Source: Acidobacteriota bacterium
GTDB taxonomy: Bacteria > Acidobacteriota > Vicinamibacteria > Vicinamibacterales > UBA2999
Assembly: GCA_963169195.1 (NCBI GenBank)
Contig: CAUJDN010000070.1
Span: 1 to 43,715 of the forward strand
Length of the DNA: 43,715 nucleotides
Direction: 5' to 3'
Under the pieces are notes generated by a model. That model was given only the letters and a program-made list of their open reading frames with translations, had not been told where the DNA came from and ran no database searches. Position 1 is the first letter of the stretch; every line of letters starts with the position of its first letter. Below are positions 36,321-43,510 of the stretch, piece by piece. The position numbers and the translations under genes were made by a program.

Positions 36321-36343
36321 AGGCCCGCGCGTCTCGCGGGCCT
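36321..36343 (+). terminator. Hairpin terminator after tRNA-Pro
   Basis: Perfect 9-bp stem AGGCCCGCG (36321-36329) with CGCGGGCCT (36335-36343), loop of 5, 13 bases after the CCA end. Only TT follows, so the U-tract is minimal. Confidence 0.6.
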
Positions 36344-36362
36344 TCGTGCTAGTCGGGACCCC

Positions 36363-37364
36363 GTGACCGATTCCGGCCCCCTCCGCAAGTCTCTCGTCAG
36401 CCTCGCCATCGCAGCCGCGGGCCTGGCGCTGCTCGTGATCAGCGTCCGACAGGCCGGCTGGGACACCATCGTCACCAGCTTCCGCGGCCTCGGGCCGTGG
36501 ATTCTCGTCGTCGTTTTCCTCGGCGCCGTGCGCATGGCGGTCCGCGCACGCGCCTGGGCGTTGTGCTCGCGTGCCCACCACGACACGGGTATCCCGTTCC
36601 ATGCCGCATTCGTGGCCATCCTGGCCGGCGACGCCCTCGGCAACCTCACGCCGCTCGGCCTGCTGGCCAGCGAGCCCGCCAAGGTCGTGATGGGACGGCG
36701 GCACGTGTCCACGGCCGCGAGCCTGTCGTCCGTGGCCGTCGAGAACGGCTTCTACACGGCGTCGGTCGCGGCGATGCTGCTCGGCGGGGTCTGGGTGATG
36801 CTGCAGCGGGCCGACGTCCCGCCGGTCCTGGAACAGGTGGGCGAGGGCATTGTCGTGGCCGCGCTCGCAGGGGGGATCGTCGCGCTGTGGATGTTCCGGG
36901 CACGCCCGGCGGTACTGTCGCGGCTGGCCCCGCTCGTGGCCCGGCTCCGCCAGCAGCCGGCCTCCGCGGAGGCGCTCACGGCGCTCGAGCACAGCATCTA
37001 CGATGTGGTCCATTGGCCGGGCGCGCGACTGGCGCACGTGGCCATGTGGGAGGCCCTCTTCCACGCGGCGGCCGTAGCCGAGGTCTGGCTCATCCTCCGG
37101 CTGATCCCCGGGGGGCAGGGCAGCACGCTCACCGACGCGTTCCTCATGGAGACGACCGGACGGTTCATCACGGTCGCGTTCAAGTTCATTCCCTACCGGC
37201 TCGGTATCGACGAAGTGGGATCGGGATCCGTTTCGCAGCTGCTGGGATTGGGCGCGCCCGCCGGCGTGACGCTCGCGCTGGTGCGGCGCGTGCGCATCCT
37301 GCTGCTGAACGCCGCCGGCGTCGCGCTGCTCGCCCGGTTCAGGCTACACTCGGCCGTTGACTGA
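36363..37364 (+). CDS. Lysylphosphatidylglycerol synthase/flippase-like integral membrane protein (UPF0104 type)
   Basis: 333-residue polytopic protein of the LPG_synthase_TM/UPF0104 group, whose members flip or support synthesis of lipids. About eight hydrophobic segments are visible ([57 protein letters not shown] in parts; and later). The [11 protein letters not shown]...EPAKV and [11 protein letters not shown] segments correspond to the conserved G-D/N-x-x-P-x-x-x-G-E region. The soluble aminoacyltransferase domain of MprF is absent. The GTG start at 36363 follows the tRNA terminator by 19 bp. The BNR protein gene follows 26 bp later on the same strand. Confidence 0.78.
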   Translation: MTDSGPLRKSLVSLAIAAAGLALLVISVRQAGWDTIVTSFRGLGPWILVVVFLGAVRMAVRARAWALCSRAHHDTGIPFHAAFVAILAGDALGNLTPLGLLASEPAKVVMGRRHVSTAASLSSVAVENGFYTASVAAMLLGGVWVMLQRADVPPVLEQVGEGIVVAALAGGIVALWMFRARPAVLSRLAPLVARLRQQPASAEALTALEHSIYDVVHWPGARLAHVAMWEALFHAAAVAEVWLILRLIPGGQGSTLTDAFLMETTGRFITVAFKFIPYRLGIDEVGSGSVSQLLGLGAPAGVTLALVRRVRILLLNAAGVALLARFRLHSAVD

Positions 37365-37390
37365 ACGTGTCGTTCTTTATGGAGTGCACC

Positions 37391-40300
37391 ATGATCACCC
37401 CTAGAAAGCTCGTCCTCCTGGCAGGCGCATCGGCGGTCGCCTTGTCATCCTGGACGCCGCTGGCGCCCGTCACAGCGGCGCAATCCGTACCCGCGGTCGA
37501 CGCCAGCCTCTACAGCGGCATGCGCTGGCGCAGCATCGGCCCGTTGCGGGGCGGCCGGTCGATTGCCGTGGGCGGCAGCGAGGCGCGCCCCAACGAGTAC
37601 TGGTTCGGCGCCACCGGTGGAGGCGCCTGGAAGACCACGGATGGCGGTAACAACTGGGAGCCGATGACCGACGGCAAAATCACCAGCTCGTCGGTCGGCT
37701 CACTCGCCGTCTGCCAGTCGAACCCGGACGTCGTCTACATCGGCGGGGGGGAGTCGGAGTTCCGCGGCAACATCATTCAGGGCGACGGCCTCTACAAGAC
37801 GACCGACGGCGGCCAGACGTGGACCCACCTGCCGCAGCTGCGAGCGTCGCAGGCCATCGCGCGCATCCGCCTGCATCCGACCAACTGCGACATCGTCTAC
37901 GCGGCGGTCTTCGGCCAGGTCTACAACGACCATCCCGAGCGCGGCATCTTCAAGTCCACCGACGGCGGACAGACGTTCCGGAAGACGCTCTACCGCGACG
38001 AGAAGACCGCGGGTGTGGACATCTCCATCGACCCGACGAATCCGAGCGTGATGTACGCCGGCCTCTGGGAGGCGTTCCGGAGCCCGTGGGGCATGTCGAG
38101 TGGCGGCCCCGGCAGCGGCCTGTTCAAGTCCACCGACGGCGGCGAGACGTGGGCCGAGCTGACGAAGAACCCCGGCCTGCCCGACGGCCTGTGGGGCAAG
38201 GTCGGCGTCTCGGTTTCGCCCGTCGATGGCAATCGCGTCTACGCCATCATCGAGAACGCCAACGGCGGCCTCTTCGTCTCCGACGACGCCGGGGCATCGT
38301 GGAGGCTGGTGAACGACAACCGGAACCTGCGCCAGCGGGCGTTCTACTACACGCGCGTCGTCGCCGACACGAAGGAGAAGGACACGGTCTACGTCCTGAA
38401 CGTGCAGTTCCACAGGTCCACCGATGGCGGCAAGACGACCACCACCATCCGCGTGCCGCACGGTGACAACCACGACCTCTGGATCTCGGCCACCGACAAC
38501 CAGCGCATGGTGCAGTCGAACGACGGCGGCGGCAACGTCACGGTGAACGGGGGCCGCACCTGGACGGAACAGGACTTCGCGACGGGCCAGTTCTACAACG
38601 TGTTCACGACGAAGCACGTGCCGTACCACGTCTGCGGCGCGCAGCAGGACAACTCCACGGCGTGCGTGAGCAGCCAGGCCAATCCGGGGGCCGGGGAAGG
38701 CCGGCTGCCCGCGGTCTTCTACGCGGCGGGCGGTGGCGAGAGCGGCTACATCGCCCCGGACCCGACCGACCTCGACGTCTTCTACGCCGGCAGCTACGGC
38801 GGATTCCTCAGCCGCCTCGACCGCGAGACCGGCCAGCAGCGCTCCGTCAACATCTATCCGAACAACCCGATGGGGCACTCGTCCATCGACATCAAGGAAC
38901 GTTTCCAGTGGACGTTCCCGATCGTGTTCTCGCCCATCGACCCGAAGGTCCTGTACGCCTCGTCGCAGCACCTGTGGCGGACGACCAACGGCGGCCAGAG
39001 CTGGGAGAGGATCAGTCCGAACCTGGCGCGCTCCGATCCGAAGACCATGCAGGCGTCCGGCGGGCCGATCACCAAGGACCAGACCGGCGTCGAGACCTAC
39101 GCGGTGATCTTCACGGTGGCGCCGTCGAGGCAGGACATCAATACGATCTGGGCCGGGTCGGACGATGGCTGGGTCCACGTCACCCGCGACGGCGGCCAGA
39201 ACTGGGAGAAGGTCACGCCCCCGGACCTGCCGGACTTCACGCGCGTCAGCCTCATCGAGGCCTCGCCCCACCAGAACGGCGTCGCCTACCTGGCCGGCAA
39301 CCGCTACCAGATGGGGGATCGCCGGCCCTACGTCTACAAGACGGCGGACTTCGGCAAGACCTGGACGAAGATCGTCACGGGCATCCCGGACACCGACTTC
39401 CCGCGTGCCGTGCGTGAGGATCCGAAGCGGCGCGGCCTGCTCTATCTCGGCACCGAGCACGGCATCTACGTGTCGTTCGACGACGGCGCACGCTGGCAGT
39501 CGCTGCGCCTCAACCTGCCGACGACGCCCGTGCACGGCATCGTCGTGGAGGATCGCGACCTCGTGATCGGCACGCACGGCCGCGGGTTCTACGTCCTCGA
39601 CAACATCGGCGTGCTGCGCCAGGCCACGCCGGATCTGACGACCAACACCCTGTTCGTGTTCGAGCCGGTCGACCCGCTGCGCGGGCGCGATCGCAACCTC
39701 AGCATCGACTACTACCTGCGCAGCGACGCCGATGAGGTGAAGGTCGAGTTCCTCGACGCGCAGGGCGCCGTGCTGCGCTCGTTCACCGGCACGCCGAAGG
39801 CGGCCGAGGGCACTGGGCTGCCGCCGGGAGTGGATCCGGAAACGGCCGCGTTCTTCGGGATGGCGCCGGCGCGCGTCGGCGTGTCGAAGGGCATGAACCG
39901 CTTCACGTGGGACATGCGCTACGAGGGCGCCACGGTGTTTCCGGGCATGATCATGTGGGCCGCGCAGCCGCAGCGCGGGCCAGCCGCCCCGCCGGGGAAG
40001 TACAGCGTCCGCGTCACCGCCAACGGCGAGACGAAGACGCGCGACTTCTCGCTGGGTATCGACCCGCGGCTCGTGGCCGATGGCATCACCGAGGCGTACC
40101 TCCTCGAGCAGTTCACGCTCTCGCAGCAGGTGCGTGACAAGGTGACCGCCGCGAACATGGCCGTCATCCAGATCCGCGGCATCCGGGACCAGATCAATCA
40201 GCGGCTCGAGAAGGTCGGCCCGCGCCGGAAGGCCGAGCTCCAGAAGCTCGCGGACGGCGTCCTGAACTCGCTGGCCGCGGTGGAGCAGGAGGTCTACCAG

Positions 40301-40588
40301 GTGCGGAACCAGAGCGGCCAGGATCCCCTGAACTACCCGATCAGGCTGAACAACAAGATCGCAGCGCTCATGGGCATCATCGAGAGCGCGGACCATCGCC
40401 CGACACAGCAGACCTACGAGGTGTTCGAGGAGCTCTCGAAGGCGCTGGACGCCGAGCTGCAGAAGAAGGACGCCACGCTGAAGACGGATCTACCGCGCCT
40501 GAACGCCGCGTTCCAGCGCGAGAAGATCGAGGCGGTGAGCACGGACGTGCCCGTGCCGCCGCAGACGCCCCAGCCGCGCCGGCAATAG
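37391..40588 (+). CDS. Secreted sortilin/VPS10-like BNR-repeat beta-propeller protein
   Basis: 1065-residue exported protein. Signal peptide 1-30 (VLLAGASAVALSSW...VTAAQ). Two beta-propellers (about 35-740) carry many BNR/Asp-box motifs of the type S/T-x-D-G-G-x-T-W (TTDGGNNWE, TTDGGQTWTH, STDGGETWAE, TTNGGQSWER, TRDGGQNWEK), as in sortilin/VPS10 proteins. The last about 300 residues have a beta-sandwich (RFTWDMRYEG) followed by a helical segment (LLEQFTLSQQVRDKV onward). Such proteins are numerous in Acidobacteriota and Gemmatimonadota and are often labelled glycosyl hydrolases, without proof. The start is ATG 37391 with SD GGAG 8 nt upstream; an earlier ATG at 37367 lacks one. Confidence 0.87.
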   Translation: MITPRKLVLLAGASAVALSSWTPLAPVTAAQSVPAVDASLYSGMRWRSIGPLRGGRSIAVGGSEARPNEYWFGATGGGAWKTTDGGNNWEPMTDGKITSSSVGSLAVCQSNPDVVYIGGGESEFRGNIIQGDGLYKTTDGGQTWTHLPQLRASQAIARIRLHPTNCDIVYAAVFGQVYNDHPERGIFKSTDGGQTFRKTLYRDEKTAGVDISIDPTNPSVMYAGLWEAFRSPWGMSSGGPGSGLFKSTDGGETWAELTKNPGLPDGLWGKVGVSVSPVDGNRVYAIIENANGGLFVSDDAGASWRLVNDNRNLRQRAFYYTRVVADTKEKDTVYVLNVQFHRSTDGGKTTTTIRVPHGDNHDLWISATDNQRMVQSNDGGGNVTVNGGRTWTEQDFATGQFYNVFTTKHVPYHVCGAQQDNSTACVSSQANPGAGEGRLPAVFYAAGGGESGYIAPDPTDLDVFYAGSYGGFLSRLDRETGQQRSVNIYPNNPMGHSSIDIKERFQWTFPIVFSPIDPKVLYASSQHLWRTTNGGQSWERISPNLARSDPKTMQASGGPITKDQTGVETYAVIFTVAPSRQDINTIWAGSDDGWVHVTRDGGQNWEKVTPPDLPDFTRVSLIEASPHQNGVAYLAGNRYQMGDRRPYVYKTADFGKTWTKIVTGIPDTDFPRAVREDPKRRGLLYLGTEHGIYVSFDDGARWQSLRLNLPTTPVHGIVVEDRDLVIGTHGRGFYVLDNIGVLRQATPDLTTNTLFVFEPVDPLRGRDRNLSIDYYLRSDADEVKVEFLDAQGAVLRSFTGTPKAAEGTGLPPGVDPETAAFFGMAPARVGVSKGMNRFTWDMRYEGATVFPGMIMWAAQPQRGPAAPPGKYSVRVTANGETKTRDFSLGIDPRLVADGITEAYLLEQFTLSQQVRDKVTAANMAVIQIRGIRDQINQRLEKVGPRRKAELQKLADGVLNSLAAVEQEVYQVRNQSGQDPLNYPIRLNNKIAALMGIIESADHRPTQQTYEVFEELSKALDAELQKKDATLKTDLPRLNAAFQREKIEAVSTDVPVPPQTPQPRRQ

Positions 40589-40614
40589 CCCGAAGCGGCG
40601 CCGCTCTGCGGTGA

Positions 40615-40653
40615 CCGCCTGCCGGCCCGGATCGCCTTCGGGCCGGCAGGCGG
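40615..40653 (+). terminator. 15-bp perfect hairpin after the BNR gene
   Basis: The 15 bases from 40615 pair perfectly with 40639-40653 (CGCCTGCCGGCCCG-type arm) around a 9-nt loop, 27 bases after the BNR stop. No T-tract. It is the longest perfect hairpin in the window. Confidence 0.6.
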
Positions 40654-40765
40654 CGCACCAACCACCGTCGGCGGACGTCCCGTTGCAGCTCCCTGTGCAG
40701 CACCCGGCAGGACGGCCGGCGCGCAGGCGTGGCCCGACACGCTCGACGCCCGCGGAGGCCTCGCA

Positions 40766-40771
40766 TAGAAT
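40766..40771 (+). promoter_or_regulatory. -10 hexamer (TAGAAT) for acylphosphatase
   Basis: TAGAAT ends 6 nt before the ATG at 40778; same sequence and spacing as ridA. No SD. Confidence 0.55.
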
Positions 40772-40777
40772 GGGCGG

Positions 40778-41047
40778 ATGCGTGTCGCCCGGCGGTACGT
40801 CGTGAGCGGACGCGTGCAGGGCGTCGGGTTCCGCTACTTCGCCGCCGACGCGGCGCGACGCGAAGGATTGTCCGGCGCCGTCCGCAACCGGGACGACGGG
40901 ACCGTGGAAGCCGTGGCGGAGGGGGAGACCGAGGCGGTGGACCGCTTCGAGCGCGCGCTGCGTCAGGGCCCGTCCCGCGCCCGTGTCGAACGCGTCCGCG
41001 TCGAAGACATCGAGCCCATGACGACGCACGGCTTTCGGATCGACTGA
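40778..41047 (+). CDS. acyP: Acylphosphatase
   Basis: 89-residue acylphosphatase that hydrolyses the carboxyl-phosphate bond of acyl phosphates. The signature GRVQGVGFRYF contains the catalytic Arg (R19), and N37 in AVRNRDDGTVE is the second catalytic residue. Length and fold order match the family of about 90 residues. It lies between the BNR hairpin and apt; the spacer to apt holds a tandem repeat, and co-transcription with apt is possible but not shown. Confidence 0.95.
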   Translation: MRVARRYVVSGRVQGVGFRYFAADAARREGLSGAVRNRDDGTVEAVAEGETEAVDRFERALRQGPSRARVERVRVEDIEPMTTHGFRID

Positions 41048-41055
41048 CATACATC

Positions 41056-41100
41056 CTGCACCCCGGTACCCTGGCGCCCGGCACCCGGCACCTTGCACCC
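41056..41100 (+). repeat. GCACCC-type tandem repeat upstream of apt
   Basis: Degenerate 6-8-bp units on the sense strand: CTGCACCC (41056), CGGTACCC, TGGCGCCC, GGCACCC, GGCACC and TTGCACCC (41093-41100). The array ends 6 nt before the apt ATG and resembles the array upstream of the SPFH gene. Confidence 0.75.
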
Positions 41101-41106
41101 AATCCT

Positions 41107-41622
41107 ATGGACCACCTGAAGGCCAAGATCCGTCATGTGCCCGACTTCCCGAAGCCGGGCATACTCTTCTACGACATCACCACGCTCCTCGGCGACGCCC
41201 GTGGCTTCCGGGACACCGTGGACGCACTGGCCGCGCCCTACATGGGCGAGGACATCGACACGGTGGTGGGCATCGAGAGCCGGGGATTCATCCTCGGCGC
41301 GGCCGTCGCCAATGCCCTGGGTTGTGGCTTCGTGCCCATTCGCAAGCCGGGCAAACTACCGTCCCGGACGGTCAAGGCGAGCTACTCGCTGGAATACGGG
41401 GCCGACAGCCTCGAGATGCACGACGACGCGGTCACGCCGGGCAGTCGAGTGCTGATCGTGGACGACGTGCTGGCGACGGGCGGAACGGCCGAAGCCGCCG
41501 CGCGGCTGGTGAAACAGATCGGCGGCGACCTGCGCGCCCTCGCGTTCCTCATCGAGCTGAACGTCCTGAAGGGGCGGGACCGCCTGCCTGGGGAGACGGT
41601 CTATTCGGTGCTGCAGTACTGA
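41107..41622 (+). CDS. apt: Adenine phosphoribosyltransferase
   Basis: Apt salvages adenine to AMP using PRPP. 171 residues, typical. Seen: the N-terminal IRHVPDFPKPGILFYDITTLL, ESRGFILGAAVANALG, FVPIRKPGKLPS in the flexible loop region, and the PRPP-binding motif VLIVDDVLATGGTAEAA. ATG 41107 gives the standard N-terminus; the frame is open upstream through acyP but is not homologous. A short intrinsic terminator follows the stop. Confidence 0.96.
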   Translation: MDHLKAKIRHVPDFPKPGILFYDITTLLGDARGFRDTVDALAAPYMGEDIDTVVGIESRGFILGAAVANALGCGFVPIRKPGKLPSRTVKASYSLEYGADSLEMHDDAVTPGSRVLIVDDVLATGGTAEAAARLVKQIGGDLRALAFLIELNVLKGRDRLPGETVYSVLQY

Positions 41623-41648
41623 AGGCAGGCGTTCCGCCTTTTTGCCTT
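41622..41648 (+). terminator. Intrinsic terminator of apt
   Basis: AGGCG (41627-41631), loop TTC, CGCCT (41635-41639), then TTTT. Flanking AAGGC (41622-41626) and GCCTT (41644-41648) can extend the pairing. It lies directly after the apt stop. Confidence 0.65.
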
Positions 41649-41663
41649 AAGATCGTCCTGTTC

Positions 41664-41704
41664 GCGCCCGTAGCTCAGGGGATAGAGCACCCGCCTCCTA
41701 AGCG
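41664..41704 (+). pseudogene. 5' half of tRNA-Arg (anticodon CCU), cut by an integrated element (attachment site)
   Basis: GCGCCCG acceptor arm (41664-41670), TA, D arm GCTC-AGGGGATA-GAGC, then anticodon stem CCCGC and loop CTCCTAA (anticodon CCT) at 41690-41701, followed by GCG. From 41705 the sequence departs from a tRNA (AT instead of the GG needed to pair), and no T arm, acceptor 3' strand or CCA follows. A TTAAGAT just upstream is a likely promoter element. Loss of homology within the anticodon arm is the usual signature of integration by a tyrosine recombinase. Confidence 0.82.
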
Positions 41705-41716
41705 ATTCTGACTTGT

Positions 41717-41754
41717 GGCCCGGACGTCCCTCATGGGGATTTCCGGGCCTTTTT
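41717..41754 (+). terminator. Intrinsic terminator next to the attachment site
   Basis: GGCCCGGA (41717-41724) pairs with TCCGGGCC (41742-41749), with an inner TCCC/GGGGA hairpin, followed by TTTTT (41750-41754). It would stop transcription entering from the truncated tRNA promoter. Confidence 0.75.
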
Positions 41755-42531
41755 CGTCCGTTGCACCGGGGGTTGTGAACCCTTGGACCCGCCTGTTTCG
41801 GAATTCGTGGCAATCCGTGGCAAACGCAGGGCGGCGCGTCCGGCAGCCGTGAGGACACCAGCACTAGCCCCGCGAGTCGTGGGAGAGAGGAACCCGAGGC
41901 GGCGCGCTTTGGCTACCGCGTTTCGTGCCTGACTGGCGCTCAGGCCCGTGGCACGCACAACGGCCCGGACCGGATGATTACTGGCACCGGCAAGCGCGTC
42001 GGCATACAGGGCCGCCACACGGGCGTAAAACGCAATCGCGCGCCCAGCGCGCCCGCCCAATCGCTGCCGTGGTTGCGTCGGCATACTGTCGTGCTGTACT
42101 CCGCGTGCCTGGAGCGCGCCCCAGAGCGTCGGGAATTGGGATCGAATGCGCGTGAGAATCTCGGGGAGCATCCGGGCCACGTCCTGGCCGAGCGTGGCGG
42201 CGCGTATCGTCGTGGCGCTCAACCCTCCAGCGGGTACCCTCGCCTTGACGCCGAGCAGTTCACCCGACCACGCCCCGCCGTGCCCCTGGTGCTCGTTCGG
42301 GTAGATCCGCATCTCTCCGACGACGACGTGTCCGTCTTGCACGACTACGCGATAGCCGACCAGCCAATCGGCTGACAACGGTTTCACGATCCACAGATCC
42401 ATCGGGGCCACGAGAACCAGCGGGGGATAGTCCGCGGGTATCACTTTGCTCGACGCGCCCACGGCTCGCGCATCCGCGTCAGTCACGACCAATCGGTGGG
42501 CAGGCCGAATCTTCAGCCTGGGAGTCGCCAT
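41731..42531 (-). CDS. Element-borne protein with C-terminal helix-turn-helix-like domain
   Basis: 266-residue protein of unknown function. The N-terminal half (about 1-130; PRLKIRPAHRLVVTDADARA, VGYRVVVQDGHVVVGEMRIYP) is beta-rich. The C-terminal part (about 165-230) reads FYARVAALYADALAGASNHP, then VRAVVRATGLSASQARNAVA and RRLGFLSPTTRGA, a helix-turn-helix pattern seen in proteins of actinobacterial and phage-like elements. The last about 20 residues are encoded through the att-proximal repeat and the terminator. It starts at an ATG 60 bp from the divergent excisionase-like gene, so it may be a regulator of the element; this is inference. Confidence 0.6.
   Translation of the reverse strand: MATPRLKIRPAHRLVVTDADARAVGASSKVIPADYPPLVLVAPMDLWIVKPLSADWLVGYRVVVQDGHVVVGEMRIYPNEHQGHGGAWSGELLGVKARVPAGGLSATTIRAATLGQDVARMLPEILTRIRSQFPTLWGALQARGVQHDSMPTQPRQRLGGRAGRAIAFYARVAALYADALAGASNHPVRAVVRATGLSASQARNAVAKARRLGFLSPTTRGASAGVLTAAGRAALRLPRIATNSETGGSKGSQPPVQRTKKARKSP
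41806..41823. repeat. CGTGGCAA direct repeats near the attachment site
   Basis: Two exact copies of CGTGGCAA at 41806-41813 and 41816-41823, 10 bp apart (one helical turn), about 105 bp from the att core. Such pairs serve as arm-type binding sites for tyrosine integrases. Confidence 0.5.
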
Positions 42532-42577
42532 CTAGTTATCGCTCTGCAGGTTTACACGTAGATTGCTGCAGCCATCT

Positions 42578-42583
42578 TACTAT
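42578..42583 (+). promoter_or_regulatory. -10 hexamer (TACTAT) for the excisionase-like gene
   Basis: TACTAT ends 7 nt before ATG 42591. A possible -35 TTTACA (42551) is too far at 21 bp. The in-frame ATG at 42582 lies inside the hexamer. Confidence 0.4.
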
Positions 42584-42590
42584 GGCTTCC

Positions 42591-42794
42591 ATGACAGCGG
42601 AATCCGAGTACGTGAGCACGCTGGAGGCCGCGGCGATTCTCGACTGCGGGCCCGACAACATCCGGGCGCTCGTGCGTGGTGGTCGCCTACCGGTTGCCAT
42701 CGCCACGCGCGCCGGCCGGCTGCTGCGCCGTGCCGACGTTCAACGCATGGCGGTTGAGCGGCAGCAGTTACGCGCACGCGAGCCGAAGAAATGA
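42591..42794 (+). CDS. Excisionase-like helix-turn-helix protein
   Basis: 67-residue MerR/Xis-type winged helix protein: YVSTLEAAAILDCGPDNIRAL as the helix-turn-helix, VRGGRLPVAIATRAGRLLRR as the wing, and RADVQRMAVERQQL as the last helix. This layout fits excisionase/DNA-binding domain proteins that direct recombination of integrated elements. The start at 42591 is 7 nt after TACTAT. Its stop overlaps the next gene by ATGA. It sits close to the attachment site, as Xis genes do. Confidence 0.72.
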   Translation: MTAESEYVSTLEAAAILDCGPDNIRALVRGGRLPVAIATRAGRLLRRADVQRMAVERQQLRAREPKK

Positions 42795-42994
42795 CCTGGG
42801 CGAAGGCCGAGGAGGCCGCGACCAAGTGGGCCGGCGGCGTCAGCGCCAAGACCCTGTACCGTGAAGTGAAGGCCGAGCGGCTGAAGGCGGCGCGCATCGG
42901 CGCCGGCCGCAACCTCCTGTTCTGTGAGATGTGGATCGATGAGTGGCTGATGGCGCGCGGCACACCGGCACACGGGGAGGACCGACAGCGGTGA
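42791..42994 (+). CDS. Second small helix-turn-helix protein (excisionase-like)
   Basis: 67-residue protein, EEAATKWAGGVSAKTLYREV as helix-turn-helix, then KAERLKAARIGAGRNLLFCE as wing and MWIDEWLMAR as the final helix. It is typical of the helix_turn_helix_17/excisionase group. It overlaps the first excisionase-like gene by 4 bp (ATGA), giving a tandem pair of small DNA-binding proteins, which is uncommon. A divergent-strand terminator follows. Confidence 0.68.
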   Translation: MTWAKAEEAATKWAGGVSAKTLYREVKAERLKAARIGAGRNLLFCEMWIDEWLMARGTPAHGEDRQR

Positions 42995-43005
42995 CTCCCC
43001 GCACA

Positions 43006-43042
43006 GAAAAACGCCCGCGACGGCGAGCAGGCCGCGCGGGCG
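43006..43042 (-). terminator. Intrinsic terminator, minus orientation
   Basis: CGCCCGCG (43012-43019) pairs with CGCGGGCG (43035-43042). On the minus strand the hairpin is followed by TTTTT, from the AAAAA just left of 43012. It could block minus-strand transcription from further inside the element. Confidence 0.6.
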
Positions 43043-43097
43043 CATGAGACACCGCAGGGTTTCAGGGCTGACTGCGGGCTCGTCTCCACTCTACACC

Positions 43098-43508
43098 ATG
43101 CCCGACCACGGACACACGACCATGCACTCTGCCACTCTCGACGTTAGCGGCGACCTCCAAGGCAACTACCTGTCCAAGAAGGATTTCACGGACGACGGCC
43201 CGCAGGCCTTCACGATCGCCAACGTTGATCGCGTTCACTTCGATGCGCGCAACGGCCGGCCCGAACAGGACCGCTGGTGCCTGATCTTCGCCGACGATCG
43301 GCGGTTGACCCTCAACAAGACGAACCTGGCGATCCTGGCGAAGGCCTTCGGCAGGAACGCGGCGCTCTGGCGCGGCCGGACGATCACCGTCGAGCGCGAC
43401 GACACGATCAGTTTCGGCGGCCAGCTCGTCGGCGGCTTGCGCGTGCGCGTGCCGAAGGCCCCGCCTGTCCCGATGACCGGCACGGTCGACGCGGAGTTGG
43501 GGATCTAG
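43098..43508 (+). CDS. Phage-type conserved hypothetical protein
   Basis: About 136 residues (ATG 43098; 128 if ATG 43122). Seen: GNYLSKKDFTDDGPQAFTIA at the N-terminus, LTLNKTNLAILAKAFGRNAA, WRGRTITVERD and GLRVRVPKAPP. The order YLKK-D, LNKTN, FG, W-G-K/R-x-I, VRVP is one I recognise from hypothetical proteins of tailed phages and prophages, often near recombination or replication genes; no activity is established. The end is at the TAG before the next gene, 2 bp away. Confidence 0.62.
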   Translation: MPDHGHTTMHSATLDVSGDLQGNYLSKKDFTDDGPQAFTIANVDRVHFDARNGRPEQDRWCLIFADDRRLTLNKTNLAILAKAFGRNAALWRGRTITVERDDTISFGGQLVGGLRVRVPKAPPVPMTGTVDAELGI

Positions 43509-43510
43509 CC

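Noticed and set aside
37700..40396. Open frame of 898 codons on the minus strand opposite the BNR-repeat gene
   Set aside because: It is the antisense frame of a very GC-rich gene, where stop codons are rare. The plus strand has a signal peptide, SD and many BNR motifs, while the minus product shows no family features.
41705..41800. Degenerate 3' half of tRNA-Arg following the 5' half
   Set aside because: No TTCGAAT-like T loop, matching acceptor strand or CCA is found in the expected 35-40 bases; the fold there is a terminator hairpin.
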